Shown here: positions 8,526 to 16,752 of the stretch, one piece after another
Layout of the letters: each line of letters opens with the position of its first letter
How positions within the stretch are numbered: position 1 is the stretch's first letter
Origin: JAJTFW01 sp903922455
GTDB lineage: Bacteria > Bacteroidota > Bacteroidia > AKYH767-A > OLB10
Reading direction: 5' to 3'
Length of the DNA: 64,000 bases
Assembly (NCBI GenBank): GCA_943329665.2
Contig: CALQEU020000008.1
Span: forward strand, 41,761 to 105,760
The notes under the pieces: model-generated
The model's input: the letters and a program-made list of their open reading frames with translations, nothing else
Databases searched by the model: none
Told to the model about the DNA's origin: nothing
Program-made: the position numbers and the translations under genes

Positions 8526-9149
8526 CTTCTAGCAGCTAGATTTTTACAGATACAATTCAATATAAACTTCGAAAAGCAATTTTTAGACCCCGCGTTTGCC
8601 CACCAAAACGCAGTGAAGGTGTGGACCGCTGCGAGACAGGTTTTTTATGATTGTTTAACTTTACATGATGTTAAACAATTAGAACACGGATGGCACGGAT
8701 GACACGGATAAATCGGATTTTCACGGATTTTTCGCTGCGGCCGTTGCTTAATCGTTGCGTCCGTTGCGTTTACATGTGTTAAAAGACCTCCTCGATTGCA
8801 TGAGTCATGATACCATCAGCACCCTAGAAAAAAAGAATCAACTCAAGGAAGAACTGAGTACCCATTATAATAATCCGGCTTATCTTAAGTGCAAAAACAT
8901 GGGCTAAATTGTGAAATTGAGTCTAAAAGAAATGCTACGTCATAATAAAGTACATACTACGACCGGCCTTAATAAATGAAATTAATACGAACTATAACTT
9001 GATTAGTTATCTTTGATGGAATGATTATTACTCATTAGTAAATTAACAAAAAACAAATCAACCATCAAAAGAAAAAAAACAAGTGATATTAAACCATCTT
9101 TCAAAAAGCACATCTCAACACAACATATTATAAAAAAACAATACTATCT
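8526..9149. other. 624-nt gap with degenerate repeats and a possible gene remnant
   Basis: The gap begins with a short inverted repeat (TCTAGCTTCTAGCAGCTAGA). It then has CACGGATGGCACGGATGACACGGAT-type triplet-like repetition at 8687-8709 and a CGTTGC-rich stretch at 8735-8772. The latter shares TTGCGT..C.TGCGTTTA wording with 20560-20583. From 8773 to 8907 one frame (VLKDLLDCMSHDTISTLEKK and on, ending CKNMG before TAA) is open for about 45 codons and looks protein-like. It has no clear start upstream and may be the tail of a lost gene. The final 130 nt form the leader of the LTXXQ gene. Confidence 0.4.
9008..9015 (+). promoter_or_regulatory. -7 promoter element for the LTXXQ-type gene
   Basis: TATCTTTG matches TAnnTTTG exactly. 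A transcript from here would carry a leader of about 130 nt before the ATG at 9150. No TTG is seen at the right distance upstream. Confidence 0.45.
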
Positions 9150-9548
9150 ATGAAAAAATTAATTTGCATCCTCATTGCCTTTGCTACACTATCGGTAACC
9201 CTTAAAGCACAGGCACAGCAACAAAGAAAAACACCTCCCACACCGGAGCAGCGTGCAGAACGAAGAGCAAGCCATCTTAAGAGTGAATTGGTTTTAACAG
9301 AAGAGCAATACGCTCAAGTTAAAGAAGCGGCCCTTAAAATTGAAAAGGAAAGAAGTACAAAAGATACGAAGAAAAAAGCAGGTGAAAATTTTGAAGCCGC
9401 ACTCAAAGGGATTTTAAATCCAGAGCAAATGGAAAAATTCGTATCGATGAAAGAAGAGAGAAAAGAGAAAGTGAAAGCGAATATGGAAGAGAAAAGAAAT
9501 GAAGAGAAGACGAAAAGCGAAAGAGCGGTGGAGGATAAGAAGGATTAA
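9150..9548 (+). CDS. Periplasmic LTXXQ / Spy-CpxP-like helical protein
   Basis: A 132-residue exported protein with signal peptide MKKLICILIAFATLSVTLKA ending before AQAQQ. The mature part is very rich in Glu, Lys and Arg. It contains two spaced motifs like those of the Spy/CpxP group, LVLTEEQYAQVKEAAL and ILNPEQMEKFVSMKEE, and ends in a charged helix (residues 105-132). Family members bind unfolded periplasmic proteins or modulate envelope-stress signalling. In Bacteroidota such genes often lie near ECF sigma factors, and here one lies 530 nt downstream on the other strand. Function beyond this is inference. Confidence 0.75.
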   Translation: MKKLICILIAFATLSVTLKAQAQQQRKTPPTPEQRAERRASHLKSELVLTEEQYAQVKEAALKIEKERSTKDTKKKAGENFEAALKGILNPEQMEKFVSMKEERKEKVKANMEEKRNEEKTKSERAVEDKKD

Positions 9549-9640
9549 TTTGAAAATGTAACGATTTGATCGCGAAGCCTCGCGATGAAAATGTTGTTAT
9601 ATATCATTTCTGTTTCAAAATAATAAATCTACAAGCGATA

Positions 9641-9677
9641 AAAAAACCGATCTACTATAATGTACGATCGGTTTTTT
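9641..9677 (+). terminator. Intrinsic terminator after the LTXXQ gene, possibly bidirectional
   Basis: AAAAAACCGATC (9641-9652) and GATCGGTTTTTT (9666-9677) pair perfectly over 12 bp around a 13-nt loop and leave a U-tract on the plus strand. The A-tract would give the same for the convergent minus-strand pair ending at 9755. Confidence 0.88.
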
Positions 9678-9754
9678 ATTTATCTTAATTAATCATAATA
9701 AATCATAATAAATCTGCGGCTAAAAAATATTAATGCGCCAAAAAACAATATGAA

Positions 9755-10072
9755 TTACTCAGAATTCTTCCACTTCCCGCAACGCTTCTCCCATTGAATT
9801 CGACAACGTTCTTTTTCTTCTGGACTCATGGATTCAAGTTTGCTACGCATATGTTCAGACCACGCGCCTTTCCATTTGTTTTTGAAGTGTCCTCCCCCAC
9901 TAAATAGAATTTTAGATAAAAGTAAAAGTCCTAAAGCTTGCCAAATAGTAATGAAAGGCAAATTAAAAAGCTCTGGCATCAGATGATTCCACAGAAATTG
10001 AACTAAAAATCCAACTATGGCAACGAGAAGAGCTATTCCTAGAATTACTTTAAGTACACCTTTTATATTCAT
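9755..10072 (-). CDS. Small two-helix membrane protein linked to an ECF sigma factor
   Basis: A 105-residue protein. Residues 5-28 (VLKVILGIALLVAIVGFLVQ) and about 38-58 (LPFITIWQALGLLLLSKILF) are hydrophobic helices. A charged C-terminal half follows, with MSPEEKERCRIQWEKRCGKW. It begins 5 nt after the sigma-factor stop codon, so the two are co-transcribed. That position suggests a membrane-bound regulator or anti-sigma-like partner, though no anti-sigma domain is recognisable. I do not recognise the family by function. Confidence 0.75.
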   Translation of the reverse strand: MNIKGVLKVILGIALLVAIVGFLVQFLWNHLMPELFNLPFITIWQALGLLLLSKILFSGGGHFKNKWKGAWSEHMRSKLESMSPEEKERCRIQWEKRCGKWKNSE

Positions 10073-10077
10073 AATTC

Positions 10078-10689
10078 TTATCTTTTATTTTGTTCAATGG
10101 AATCATCAAATAATTCTTTATACAGCGAAGTAAGTCTTTTTCTTAAAAACTTCACCGCATAATGCTTCCTCGATAATAATGTATTGATGGGGACATCGAT
10201 ATCATCCGAAATTTCTTTAAAGCTTTCCTGCTCTAATTCATGTCGAACAAAAACTTCTCTTTGCTCAGGAGGGAGCTCAGCCAATGCTTTTAATAAAGCC
10301 TCACGAATAAGTTCATTATCGGTCGATAAAAATCCGGGATCTTCGCCGGCACCCAGCAATTCTTCGATGAAGGACGAATTTTCGCCTTCCTCATTAAAAC
10401 CTGTGTATAAATCATCATACAAAACGGGCTTATGCTTTCGGTATCGGTCGGTAATTTTATTGCGTGCTACCCGAAAAAGCCAAGCAGCCATTTGCTCTAC
10501 AGGTTGTAAAACGCGATACGAATTAGTTAGTTCAAAGAATACATCTTGTAATATATCTTCGGCATCGGCACTTTCTTTAACCCGCGAACGGATGAAATCA
10601 AACAAGCGCTTACGATACTGCTGCACCGCATGCTGGATGGTTTCGTCCTGTTGTGTCATAGGGATTGAGTAAGATGGATAAGTTGACAT
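10078..10689 (-). CDS. ECF-family RNA polymerase sigma-70 factor
   Basis: A 203-residue sigma factor with region 2 at about residues 28-95 (RLFDFIRSRVKESADAEDIL, then QMAAWLFRVARNKITDRYRK) and region 4 at about 128-190 (LLKALAELPPEQREVFVRHE, then INTLLSRKHYAVKFLRKRL). It lacks regions 1.1 and 3, as expected for ECF factors. The acidic linker between the domains (NEEGENSSFIEELLGAGEDP) is longer than usual. Met11 (MTQQDET) is an alternative start. The downstream membrane gene is the likely regulator. A TAATGAC-N5-GTCATTA inverted repeat sits just upstream and could be an autoregulatory site. Confidence 0.93.
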   Translation of the reverse strand: MSTYPSYSIPMTQQDETIQHAVQQYRKRLFDFIRSRVKESADAEDILQDVFFELTNSYRVLQPVEQMAAWLFRVARNKITDRYRKHKPVLYDDLYTGFNEEGENSSFIEELLGAGEDPGFLSTDNELIREALLKALAELPPEQREVFVRHELEQESFKEISDDIDVPINTLLSRKHYAVKFLRKRLTSLYKELFDDSIEQNKR

Positions 10690-10697
10690 TGCAAGGG

Positions 10698-10716
10698 TAA
10701 TGACGATTTGTCATTA
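10698..10716. promoter_or_regulatory. Inverted repeat upstream of the ECF sigma gene
   Basis: TAATGAC and GTCATTA (7 bp each) flank GATTT, 8 nt upstream of the sigma-factor ATG. A dimeric repressor site or a recognition element for the sigma factor itself would fit. No consensus is known to me for it. Confidence 0.35.
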
Positions 10717-10785
10717 ATCCTATTGCATAAAAATTTTAATTATTTACTGAAACGTAAAATTAGGCCGATGGAGGGTAATATTGCT

Positions 10786-10793
10786 TAAATTTG
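10786..10793 (+). promoter_or_regulatory. -7 promoter element for the E2 gene
   Basis: TAAATTTG matches TAnnTTTG, 36 nt before the ATG at 10830. No good TTG lies at the expected distance upstream. Confidence 0.5.
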
Positions 10794-10829
10794 CTCGATT
10801 TCCAGTAAAACCCGAATCCTCATAATATT

Positions 10830-12182
10830 ATGGCTCAGGAAGAACTTAAAATGCCCAAAATGGGCGAAAGTGTACACGAAGCAACAATTATACGTTGGCT
10901 TAAGAATGAAGGTGAAATGGTGGAAGCCGATGAAACCTTGTTAGAAATTGCTACCGATAAGGTTGATTCTGAGCTGCCTTCAACAGCGGCAGGAATTCTT
11001 GTGAAGAAATTGTTTAATGATGGAGATGTGGTTCAAGTGGGAACAGTGATCGCCATTATTTCTACCGAGGGATCGGCTCCCAGCCCCAGTTCGAATGGAT
11101 CTGCAAAAGCGGAAATTTCGACACCAGCGGCTGATTCTGCTCCAACTCCTAGTATGGCTGCTGCTCCTGTAATGGCAGCTGCATCTGCTCCCGTGGCTAC
11201 AACGATACAAAGTAATGGCGCTCGATTTTATTCTCCGTTAGTTCGAACAATTGCAAGCACCGAAGGAATTTCTCAAGGTGAATTAGATACGATTGCTGGC
11301 ACAGGTTCGGAAGGAAGAGTAACGAAGAAAGATATTTTAGGCTTTGTAGATTTAAAGAAAAAAGGAGGCGCTCCTGCTCCAATGCCTGCTTCTACTCCTG
11401 CTGGGGCTCCGGCTGCTGTAAGCGCTGCTCCTGCTCCTACCAACGTACAAAAGCCAAGCACTTCGCTCTCTGGAGACGTGGAAATTGTGGAGATGGATCG
11501 CATGCGTAAGTTGATCGCCGATCATATGGTGATGAGCAAGCATACTTCACCACACGTTACTTCGTATGTAGAAGCGGATGTGACCAATTTGGTGATGTGG
11601 AGAGAGCGCATAAAGAAATCTTTTGAGAAAAGAGAAAACGAAAAAATTACCTATACACCCATCTTCATTGAAGCCATTGCAAAAGCCATTAAGGATTTTC
11701 CAATGATTAATGTAAGCGTGGAAGGCACAAAAATTATTATTAAGAAAAATATCAATATTGGAATGGCTACGGCTCTTCCAAGCGGAAATTTGATTGTTCC
11801 CGTAATAAAGAATGCCGATCGTCTCAATTTAATTGGAATTACCAAAGCGGTGAATGATTTAGCCGCTCGAGCCCGCGCAAACAAGCTTCAACCTGATGAA
11901 ATTCAAGGTGGTACATATACTATCACCAACGTAGGAAGCTTTGGAAATGTGATGGGAACGCCCATCATTAACCAACCTCAAGTAGCTATTATGGCGGTGG
12001 GTGCCATTAAAAAGAAGCCTGCTGTGATTGAGACTCCACAAGGAGATGCCATTGGGATTAGACACATGATGTTCCTGAGTATGAGCTATGACCATAGAGT
12101 GGTAGATGGTAGTTTAGGGGGAACATTTATTCGTCGCGTTGCTGATTATTTAGAGCAATTTGACATGAATCGTGAAATCTGA
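10830..12182 (+). CDS. Dihydrolipoamide acyltransferase (E2) of a 2-oxoacid dehydrogenase complex
   Basis: The 450-residue E2 core carries the acyl group from E1 to CoA. It has one lipoyl domain at residues 1-78 with the lipoylated Lys in EIATDKVDSE. A long Ala/Pro/Ser linker leads to the peripheral subunit-binding domain at about 132-170 (FYSPLVRTIASTEGIS). A second Ala-Pro linker is followed by the catalytic domain from about 215, ending with the active-site motif SYDHRVVDGSLGG. It is transcribed alone; the E1 alpha/beta fusion 9 kb away is the obvious partner, and no E3 is in view. Branched-chain versus pyruvate specificity is unresolved. Confidence 0.95.
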   Translation: MAQEELKMPKMGESVHEATIIRWLKNEGEMVEADETLLEIATDKVDSELPSTAAGILVKKLFNDGDVVQVGTVIAIISTEGSAPSPSSNGSAKAEISTPAADSAPTPSMAAAPVMAAASAPVATTIQSNGARFYSPLVRTIASTEGISQGELDTIAGTGSEGRVTKKDILGFVDLKKKGGAPAPMPASTPAGAPAAVSAAPAPTNVQKPSTSLSGDVEIVEMDRMRKLIADHMVMSKHTSPHVTSYVEADVTNLVMWRERIKKSFEKRENEKITYTPIFIEAIAKAIKDFPMINVSVEGTKIIIKKNINIGMATALPSGNLIVPVIKNADRLNLIGITKAVNDLAARARANKLQPDEIQGGTYTITNVGSFGNVMGTPIINQPQVAIMAVGAIKKKPAVIETPQGDAIGIRHMMFLSMSYDHRVVDGSLGGTFIRRVADYLEQFDMNREI

Positions 12183-12204
12183 TCAGATTATTTTTGTTTT
12201 AGCC

Positions 12205-12234
12205 TTGCCTATTCAAAATAATAACCTAATTTTG
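12205..12234 (+). promoter_or_regulatory. Promoter for tRNA-Glu (and probably rpsT)
   Basis: TTG at 12205-12207 and TAATTTTG at 12227-12234 are separated by 19 nt, matching the Bacteroidota TTG-N17-23-TAnnTTTG layout. The tRNA begins 30 nt further on. Confidence 0.75.
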
Positions 12235-12263
12235 CGCTCCGTTTCGTAAGAAACAAACCCCAC

Positions 12264-12336
12264 GGCCCGTTCGTCTAGGGGTCTAGGACATCTCCCTTTC
12301 ACGGAGGAAACACGGGTTCGATTCCCGTACGGGCTA
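12264..12336 (+). tRNA. tRNA-Glu (anticodon UUC)
   Basis: A 73-nt cloverleaf. The acceptor stem is GGCCCGT/ACGGGCT with a terminal G-U, the anticodon loop is CTTTCAC giving TTC, and the T-loop is GGTTCGATTCC. The discriminator base is A and no CCA is encoded. A small stem (GCTCTC at 12348-12353 with GAGAGC at 12362-12367) lies between it and rpsT. Confidence 0.96.
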
Positions 12337-12406
12337 CTAAGCATACCGCTCTCCGTAAAAAGAGAGCATTATTTGAAAAAAAACGATTACTAAATATTGA
12401 ATTCAG

Positions 12407-12661
12407 ATGGCAAATCACAAATCAGCCCAAAAGCGAATCCGTTCTAACGACTCCAAGAGAGTAAGAAATCGCTATCAAGCTAAAACAACAAGAAACTTGC
12501 TTAAGGAACTTCGTACAACGAAGGAAAAAAGTAGAGCTATTGAATTGCTTCCTGAAGTAAGCGCTCAGTTAGATCGTCTTGCAAAGAAAAATGTTATTCA
12601 TAAGAATAAAGCGGCGAATTTAAAGTCGAGCATCCAGAAGCATGTAAATGCTATGGCATAA
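12407..12661 (+). CDS. rpsT: 30S ribosomal protein S20
   Basis: An 84-residue, highly basic helical protein with the family start MANHKSAQKRIRSNDSKRVR and C-terminal VIHKNKAANLKSSIQKHVNA. It binds 16S rRNA early in 30S assembly. The gene is 70 nt downstream of tRNA-Glu, probably on the same transcript, and is followed by a strong terminator. Confidence 0.97.
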   Translation: MANHKSAQKRIRSNDSKRVRNRYQAKTTRNLLKELRTTKEKSRAIELLPEVSAQLDRLAKKNVIHKNKAANLKSSIQKHVNAMA

Positions 12662-12686
12662 TATATAGTCGTATTTAAACGACTGC

Positions 12687-12717
12687 AAACGCCTTCCATA
12701 CCCTGGAAGGCGTTTTT
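12687..12717 (+). terminator. Intrinsic terminator after rpsT
   Basis: AAACGCCTTCCA (12687-12698) pairs with TGGAAGGCGTTT (12704-12715) around a 5-nt loop, followed by TTATTTTATTA. Confidence 0.93.
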
Positions 12718-12770
12718 ATTTTATTACTTTGTTGCGGGAATTTTTCTGTGGATTTCCCTAAATCTATTTT

Positions 12771-13457
12771 ATGACATCAGTAAGTATTAAAACATGGGCG
12801 CCCGCCGAACGACCCAGAGAAAAACTTCAGCAATCGGGTTCTTCCAACTTGAGCGACGCAGAACTAATCGCCATCGTATTGCGCAATGGCACAAAGAAGC
12901 AAACAGCTCTCGACCTCGCCCGACTCCTTCTCTCGGCTTGCAATAACGATTTAATGGAGATGGGCCGATCGGGCTATCAGCAATTGTCACGCATCAAAGG
13001 AATTGGTCCAGTGAAAGCAGTTTCGATTGTAGCCGCTTTGGAATTAGGAAGGAGAAGTCGATTTGCAGAAGCGCGACGCAAAGAAAAAATTACGTGTAGC
13101 CTCGACGCCGTCAATTTGCTCAACCCCCTGCTCCGCGATCTTCCTCATGAAGAATTTTGGATCATCTTATTAAACAGAGCGAATACCATCATTGAAATAC
13201 GGCCCATCAGCAAAGGTGGAGTAAGTGGGACACTTGTTGACCCGAAGATGATTTTCCACGAAGCTTTACAAGCGCGCGCTTCAGGTATCATTCTCAGTCA
13301 TAACCATCCTAGTGCAAATCCTAAACCCAGCGAAAGTGATATGCAGCTAACCAAAAAATTAAAGGACGGCGGAAAACTGCTCGAGATCTCAATTCTTGAT
13401 CATATTATCATTGCAGGTGCTAGTTTTTATAGTTTTGCAGATGAAGGAACTATTTGA
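12771..13457 (+). CDS. radC: RadC family protein (JAB/MPN metal-binding domain)
   Basis: A 228-residue protein of the usual RadC length. The N-terminal half has helix-hairpin-helix character (SRIKGIGPVKAVSIVAALEL, about residue 72). The C-terminal MPN domain has the JAMM-type zinc motif SHNHPSANPKPSESD. The start MTSVSIKTWAPAERPREKL has the conserved PREKL opening. RadC is historically tied to DNA repair, but its biochemical function is unproven. It precedes the glycan-type gene run by 43 nt. Confidence 0.95.
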   Translation: MTSVSIKTWAPAERPREKLQQSGSSNLSDAELIAIVLRNGTKKQTALDLARLLLSACNNDLMEMGRSGYQQLSRIKGIGPVKAVSIVAALELGRRSRFAEARRKEKITCSLDAVNLLNPLLRDLPHEEFWIILLNRANTIIEIRPISKGGVSGTLVDPKMIFHEALQARASGIILSHNHPSANPKPSESDMQLTKKLKDGGKLLEISILDHIIIAGASFYSFADEGTI

Positions 13458-13500
13458 AATTTGATTTCATCATTATTTCCTATCTTCATTCATTCCATAT

Positions 13501-14850
13501 ATGGCCCACGAATTATTAGTTTATACAGCAAAGAAGTCGTCCCGACTACGATATATTTTCGACCTTATGCTTCGAAATTTGCTGGGATTGGAAATAACAT
13601 TCACTGACAAGGTGGATGTGTTTAGGAGTCATGTAGGTCCGAAGTTGAGTTATAGTGATCATCAATTGGCGGACGAGCCTTTCTTTTTTGCTTCCAGAAT
13701 ATTATTCGAAAAAGGAATTGAAGATCAGCAAATCAATGTATTTGAATGGAAAGGCATTCCTGCATTTTTTGGAACCCATCCAAAATATATTATTCCTTTT
13801 GACCTGTTCGCAGCGAGCTTTTATCTCGTTAGTCGATACGAAGAATATTTGCCGCATATCAAAGATGATCATATGCGCTTTAGTCCACAACAAAGTTTAG
13901 CTTACCAGAAAAATTTCTTGAATAAGCCCTTAGTAAATATTTATGCTCAGGAGCTAAAACTAATTCTACAACAATATTATCCCCAGCTTCAATTTAAGGA
14001 TACGCACTACCGTTATATCTCAACCTTCGATATCGATAGTGCCTACGCATATCATGAAAAAGGGATCGTTCGACATTTTGGAGCTTTTGCGCTTTCCTTG
14101 TTTAAATTTAATTTCAGAAAGATTGCTGAGCGAATTAGTGTTCTCGTTGGATGGGAAAAAGATCCTTATGACACTTATGAATGGCAATTGGAAATAAGCA
14201 AAAAGTACAACCTGAAAACCATTTACTTTTTTCTGGTGGGCGACTATGGTGAATTCGATAAGAATATTCCATTGGACGGAAGTCGGATTTTTCAAACACT
14301 CATCAAGAGTATTGCCGATTACGCAGAGGTGGGTGTACATCCCTCCTACTACAGCAATTCAAATAAAGATCAACTTCGAAAAGAAATAAAAAGATTAAAT
14401 AAAGTGTTGAAGCGTCAAGTCATCAAAAGCCGACAACATTATTTAAAAGTGACTTTTCCTGAAACCTATCGCAACTTATTGGAGAATGATATTACAGAAG
14501 ATTACTCCATGGGATATGCTTCGGAAATTGGATTTAGAGCCAGCATTTGCACACCCTTTAACTTTTACGATTTGGATTTAGATGTAAGTACCAAATTGAG
14601 TTTAGTTCCGTTTATGCTGATGGACGGTACTATGAAAGATTATATGAAACTAAATCCGCAAGAATCAGTGCTGCGAGCAAAAGGCTTAATTGATGAAGTA
14701 AAAGCAGTGAACGGAACTTTTGTTACGTTGTGGCATAATCAAAGCGTGAATGACAAAGAAGAATGGGAAGGATGGAGAGATGTTTACGAGCAGATTGTAG
14801 CTTATGCGGTAAAAGATATTCCCACCAAATCGCATGCACATGAAAAATAA
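13501..14850 (+). CDS. Polysaccharide deacetylase-family protein (Bacteroidota type)
   Basis: A 449-residue protein that begins MAHELLVYTAKKSSRLRYIF, has a domain of about 150 residues typical of a Bacteroidota deacetylase subfamily, and continues into a NodB-like region. Deacetylase-type metal positions are suggested by STFDIDSAYAYHEK (about 178) and VGVHPSYYSNS (about 278), with FVTLWHNQSVND near the end. Members act on cell-wall or exopolysaccharide acetyl groups, but the substrate here is unknown. No signal peptide is seen, so it looks cytoplasmic. It overlaps the next gene by 17 nt. Confidence 0.8.
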   Translation: MAHELLVYTAKKSSRLRYIFDLMLRNLLGLEITFTDKVDVFRSHVGPKLSYSDHQLADEPFFFASRILFEKGIEDQQINVFEWKGIPAFFGTHPKYIIPFDLFAASFYLVSRYEEYLPHIKDDHMRFSPQQSLAYQKNFLNKPLVNIYAQELKLILQQYYPQLQFKDTHYRYISTFDIDSAYAYHEKGIVRHFGAFALSLFKFNFRKIAERISVLVGWEKDPYDTYEWQLEISKKYNLKTIYFFLVGDYGEFDKNIPLDGSRIFQTLIKSIADYAEVGVHPSYYSNSNKDQLRKEIKRLNKVLKRQVIKSRQHYLKVTFPETYRNLLENDITEDYSMGYASEIGFRASICTPFNFYDLDLDVSTKLSLVPFMLMDGTMKDYMKLNPQESVLRAKGLIDEVKAVNGTFVTLWHNQSVNDKEEWEGWRDVYEQIVAYAVKDIPTKSHAHEK

Positions 14851-15754
14851 ATTAATTCATGTATTACTAAAGAATAGTCCAGAATGGTCGCTAGAAATGG
14901 CGAAGCGGATAAAGAAATCTTTCAGAAACCAAAAGCTTGCTCAACAACAAAAGAAAGGTGGTTTTTCAAAAGAAGATTTAATTGCAGACTTAAAAAAAAT
15001 TGGAATAATTGAGGGAGATGTACTTTTAGTGCATAGCAGTTTAAGTAAAATTGGATTTGTGCAAGATGGACCCACTACGGTTATTCAAGCCCTACTCGAA
15101 ACTATTGGATCCACAGGAACGTTACTCATGCCTTCTTTTCCAGCGAAAGGAAGAAATAAAGATTATTTGCAAGCTAATCCTGTTTTTGATCTACTGAACA
15201 CTCCTTCTGCGATGGGCATCATCACTGAAGAATTTAGAAAGATGCCCGGCGTAAAAAGAAGTTTACATCCTACTGATCCTGTGTGTGCTTTTGGTCCATT
15301 AGCGAAGTACCTAACGGCGACGCATCTGGGAAGAATTACACCGTATGATCAAGAGTCGCCATTCAGAAAATTAGCTGAAAAGAAAGGAAAGATATTAATG
15401 CTAGGAACTACCTTAAATGGTGCAGGCACCAGTTTACATACTTTAGAAGATGCTGTTGACTTTGTATATCCTGTTTATGACGATCAAATTTTTGATGTTC
15501 AAATAAAAGATGAATCAGGAAACATTCATCAAGTCCAAACTAAAGTGCATAACCCCTTATATTCCGTAAAAAGAAATTGTAATGCTTTAGTTCCTATTTT
15601 TGAAAAAGAAAATGTGCTATCGAAAGGAAAAGTGGCAGAGGCATATACGTTGCTTATCGATGCAGAAAAAATGTTAGCGGTAATGTTAAAATATTATCAC
15701 GACTTTGGTGTAACCATGTATACTCCTTACGGCGATAAAAATCAATTGGCTTGA
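14834..15754 (+). CDS. AAC(3)-fold N-acetyltransferase, probably glycan-related
   Basis: A 306-residue protein of the aminoglycoside 3-N-acetyltransferase superfamily: GDVLLVHSSLSKIGFVQDGP (about residue 60), GTLLMPSFPAKGR, SLHPTDPVCAFGP (about 150) and the acidic motif LHTLEDAVDF (about 200). The family acetylates amino groups using acetyl-CoA and includes non-resistance members in glycan clusters. Between two deacetylase-like genes an amino-sugar substrate is more likely than an antibiotic. The ATG at 14840 (MKNKLIHVLL) is an alternative start. Its stop overlaps the next ATG (TGATG). Confidence 0.82.
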   Translation: MHMKNKLIHVLLKNSPEWSLEMAKRIKKSFRNQKLAQQQKKGGFSKEDLIADLKKIGIIEGDVLLVHSSLSKIGFVQDGPTTVIQALLETIGSTGTLLMPSFPAKGRNKDYLQANPVFDLLNTPSAMGIITEEFRKMPGVKRSLHPTDPVCAFGPLAKYLTATHLGRITPYDQESPFRKLAEKKGKILMLGTTLNGAGTSLHTLEDAVDFVYPVYDDQIFDVQIKDESGNIHQVQTKVHNPLYSVKRNCNALVPIFEKENVLSKGKVAEAYTLLIDAEKMLAVMLKYYHDFGVTMYTPYGDKNQLA

Positions 15755-16752
15755 TGCAAATTTACCTCACCTTTGATTATGAGATTTACTTTGGTGATCG
15801 ACCAGGGAGTGTCGAGAAGTGCATTCTCGAACCTACTCGTATGCTGACGGAAATGGCCGACAAGCATGGCGTGAAACTTTGTCAATTCGTTGACATTGGA
15901 TTTCTGTTGAAGATGGAATCGGAAATGATAAAACATCCATCGCTACAAAAAGATCATGCTGCACTTTGTACTCAACTCGAAAAACTTTGGAAAACAGGAC
16001 ACGATTTACAATTGCATATTCATCCACATTGGGAAGACAGTTACTACGACGGCAACCAATGGGTATGTAAAGTAGATCGGTATAAGCTGGATGATTTTTC
16101 GGATGAAGAAATTAAATTAATTTGTCAACGCTACAAATCCCGACTCGAAGCATTTACAGGTCCCAACGAAATTTATGCTTTTCGTGCCGGCGGTTGGTGC
16201 ATACAACCTTTTCCAAGAATAAAGAATGCATTGTATGAAAATGGAATTCGTGTCGACAGCAGTGTCTTTGCGAATGGACATTATGAATCGGAATTATACA
16301 AATATGATTTTAGAGGTGCGCCTTTAAAAAGCAAATGGAAATTTTCGAACGATCCAAATGCAGAAGATCCTGAAGGAAGCTTTACAGAAATCCCCATCAG
16401 CTCCATTCACAACTCACCACTTTTTTATTGGAGATTATTTTTGTTAGGAAGATTAAATCCACATCGACACAAACCACTAGGCGACGGAATTCCTGTTGCT
16501 GCACCGGGCCAACGACTAAAAATATTAAGTCACTGGACACATAACACGGTTTCAGTAGATGGATACAATGCGAGTTTATTATGGAGAGCCTTTAGACAAC
16601 ATCGCAGCGCAAAAAAAGAAGAAATGGTCGTGATCGGACATCCAAAAGCATTGAGTCGTTATGGATTAAAAGCACTCGAGCAATTCATCATCGATAAAAA
16701 ATCAGAACATCAATTCACTAGTTTTCGTGATCAAAAAAATAAATTCTTATGA
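15754..16752 (+). CDS. NodB/polysaccharide deacetylase-like protein
   Basis: A 332-residue protein starting at the ATG that overlaps the upstream stop (TGATG); a TTG one codon earlier is unlikely. It opens MQIYLTFDYEIYFGD, where TFDYE takes the place of the usual TFDD deacetylase motif 1. Other matches are DLQLHIHPHWED (His-x-His, about residue 87) and YAFRAGGWCIQP (about 143). The pattern fits a divergent NodB-fold hydrolase. It overlaps the next gene by 4 nt (ATGA), so translation is coupled. Confidence 0.72.
   Translation: MQIYLTFDYEIYFGDRPGSVEKCILEPTRMLTEMADKHGVKLCQFVDIGFLLKMESEMIKHPSLQKDHAALCTQLEKLWKTGHDLQLHIHPHWEDSYYDGNQWVCKVDRYKLDDFSDEEIKLICQRYKSRLEAFTGPNEIYAFRAGGWCIQPFPRIKNALYENGIRVDSSVFANGHYESELYKYDFRGAPLKSKWKFSNDPNAEDPEGSFTEIPISSIHNSPLFYWRLFLLGRLNPHRHKPLGDGIPVAAPGQRLKILSHWTHNTVSVDGYNASLLWRAFRQHRSAKKEEMVVIGHPKALSRYGLKALEQFIIDKKSEHQFTSFRDQKNKFL

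Noticed and set aside
8773..8907. Small protein gene in the gap before the LTXXQ gene
   Set aside because: The frame looks protein-like for about 45 codons, but it has no promoter and no known family; it may be a gene remnant. It is noted only within the gap entry.
10184..10672. Plus-strand ORF of 162 codons opposite the ECF sigma gene
   Set aside because: The composition is Ser/Arg-rich with no motif, and the minus-strand sigma factor is unmistakable.
14834..15754. Aminoglycoside resistance gene
   Set aside because: The protein has the AAC(3) fold motifs but is chromosomal and embedded in a coupled glycan-type run. A resistance role has no support from context.
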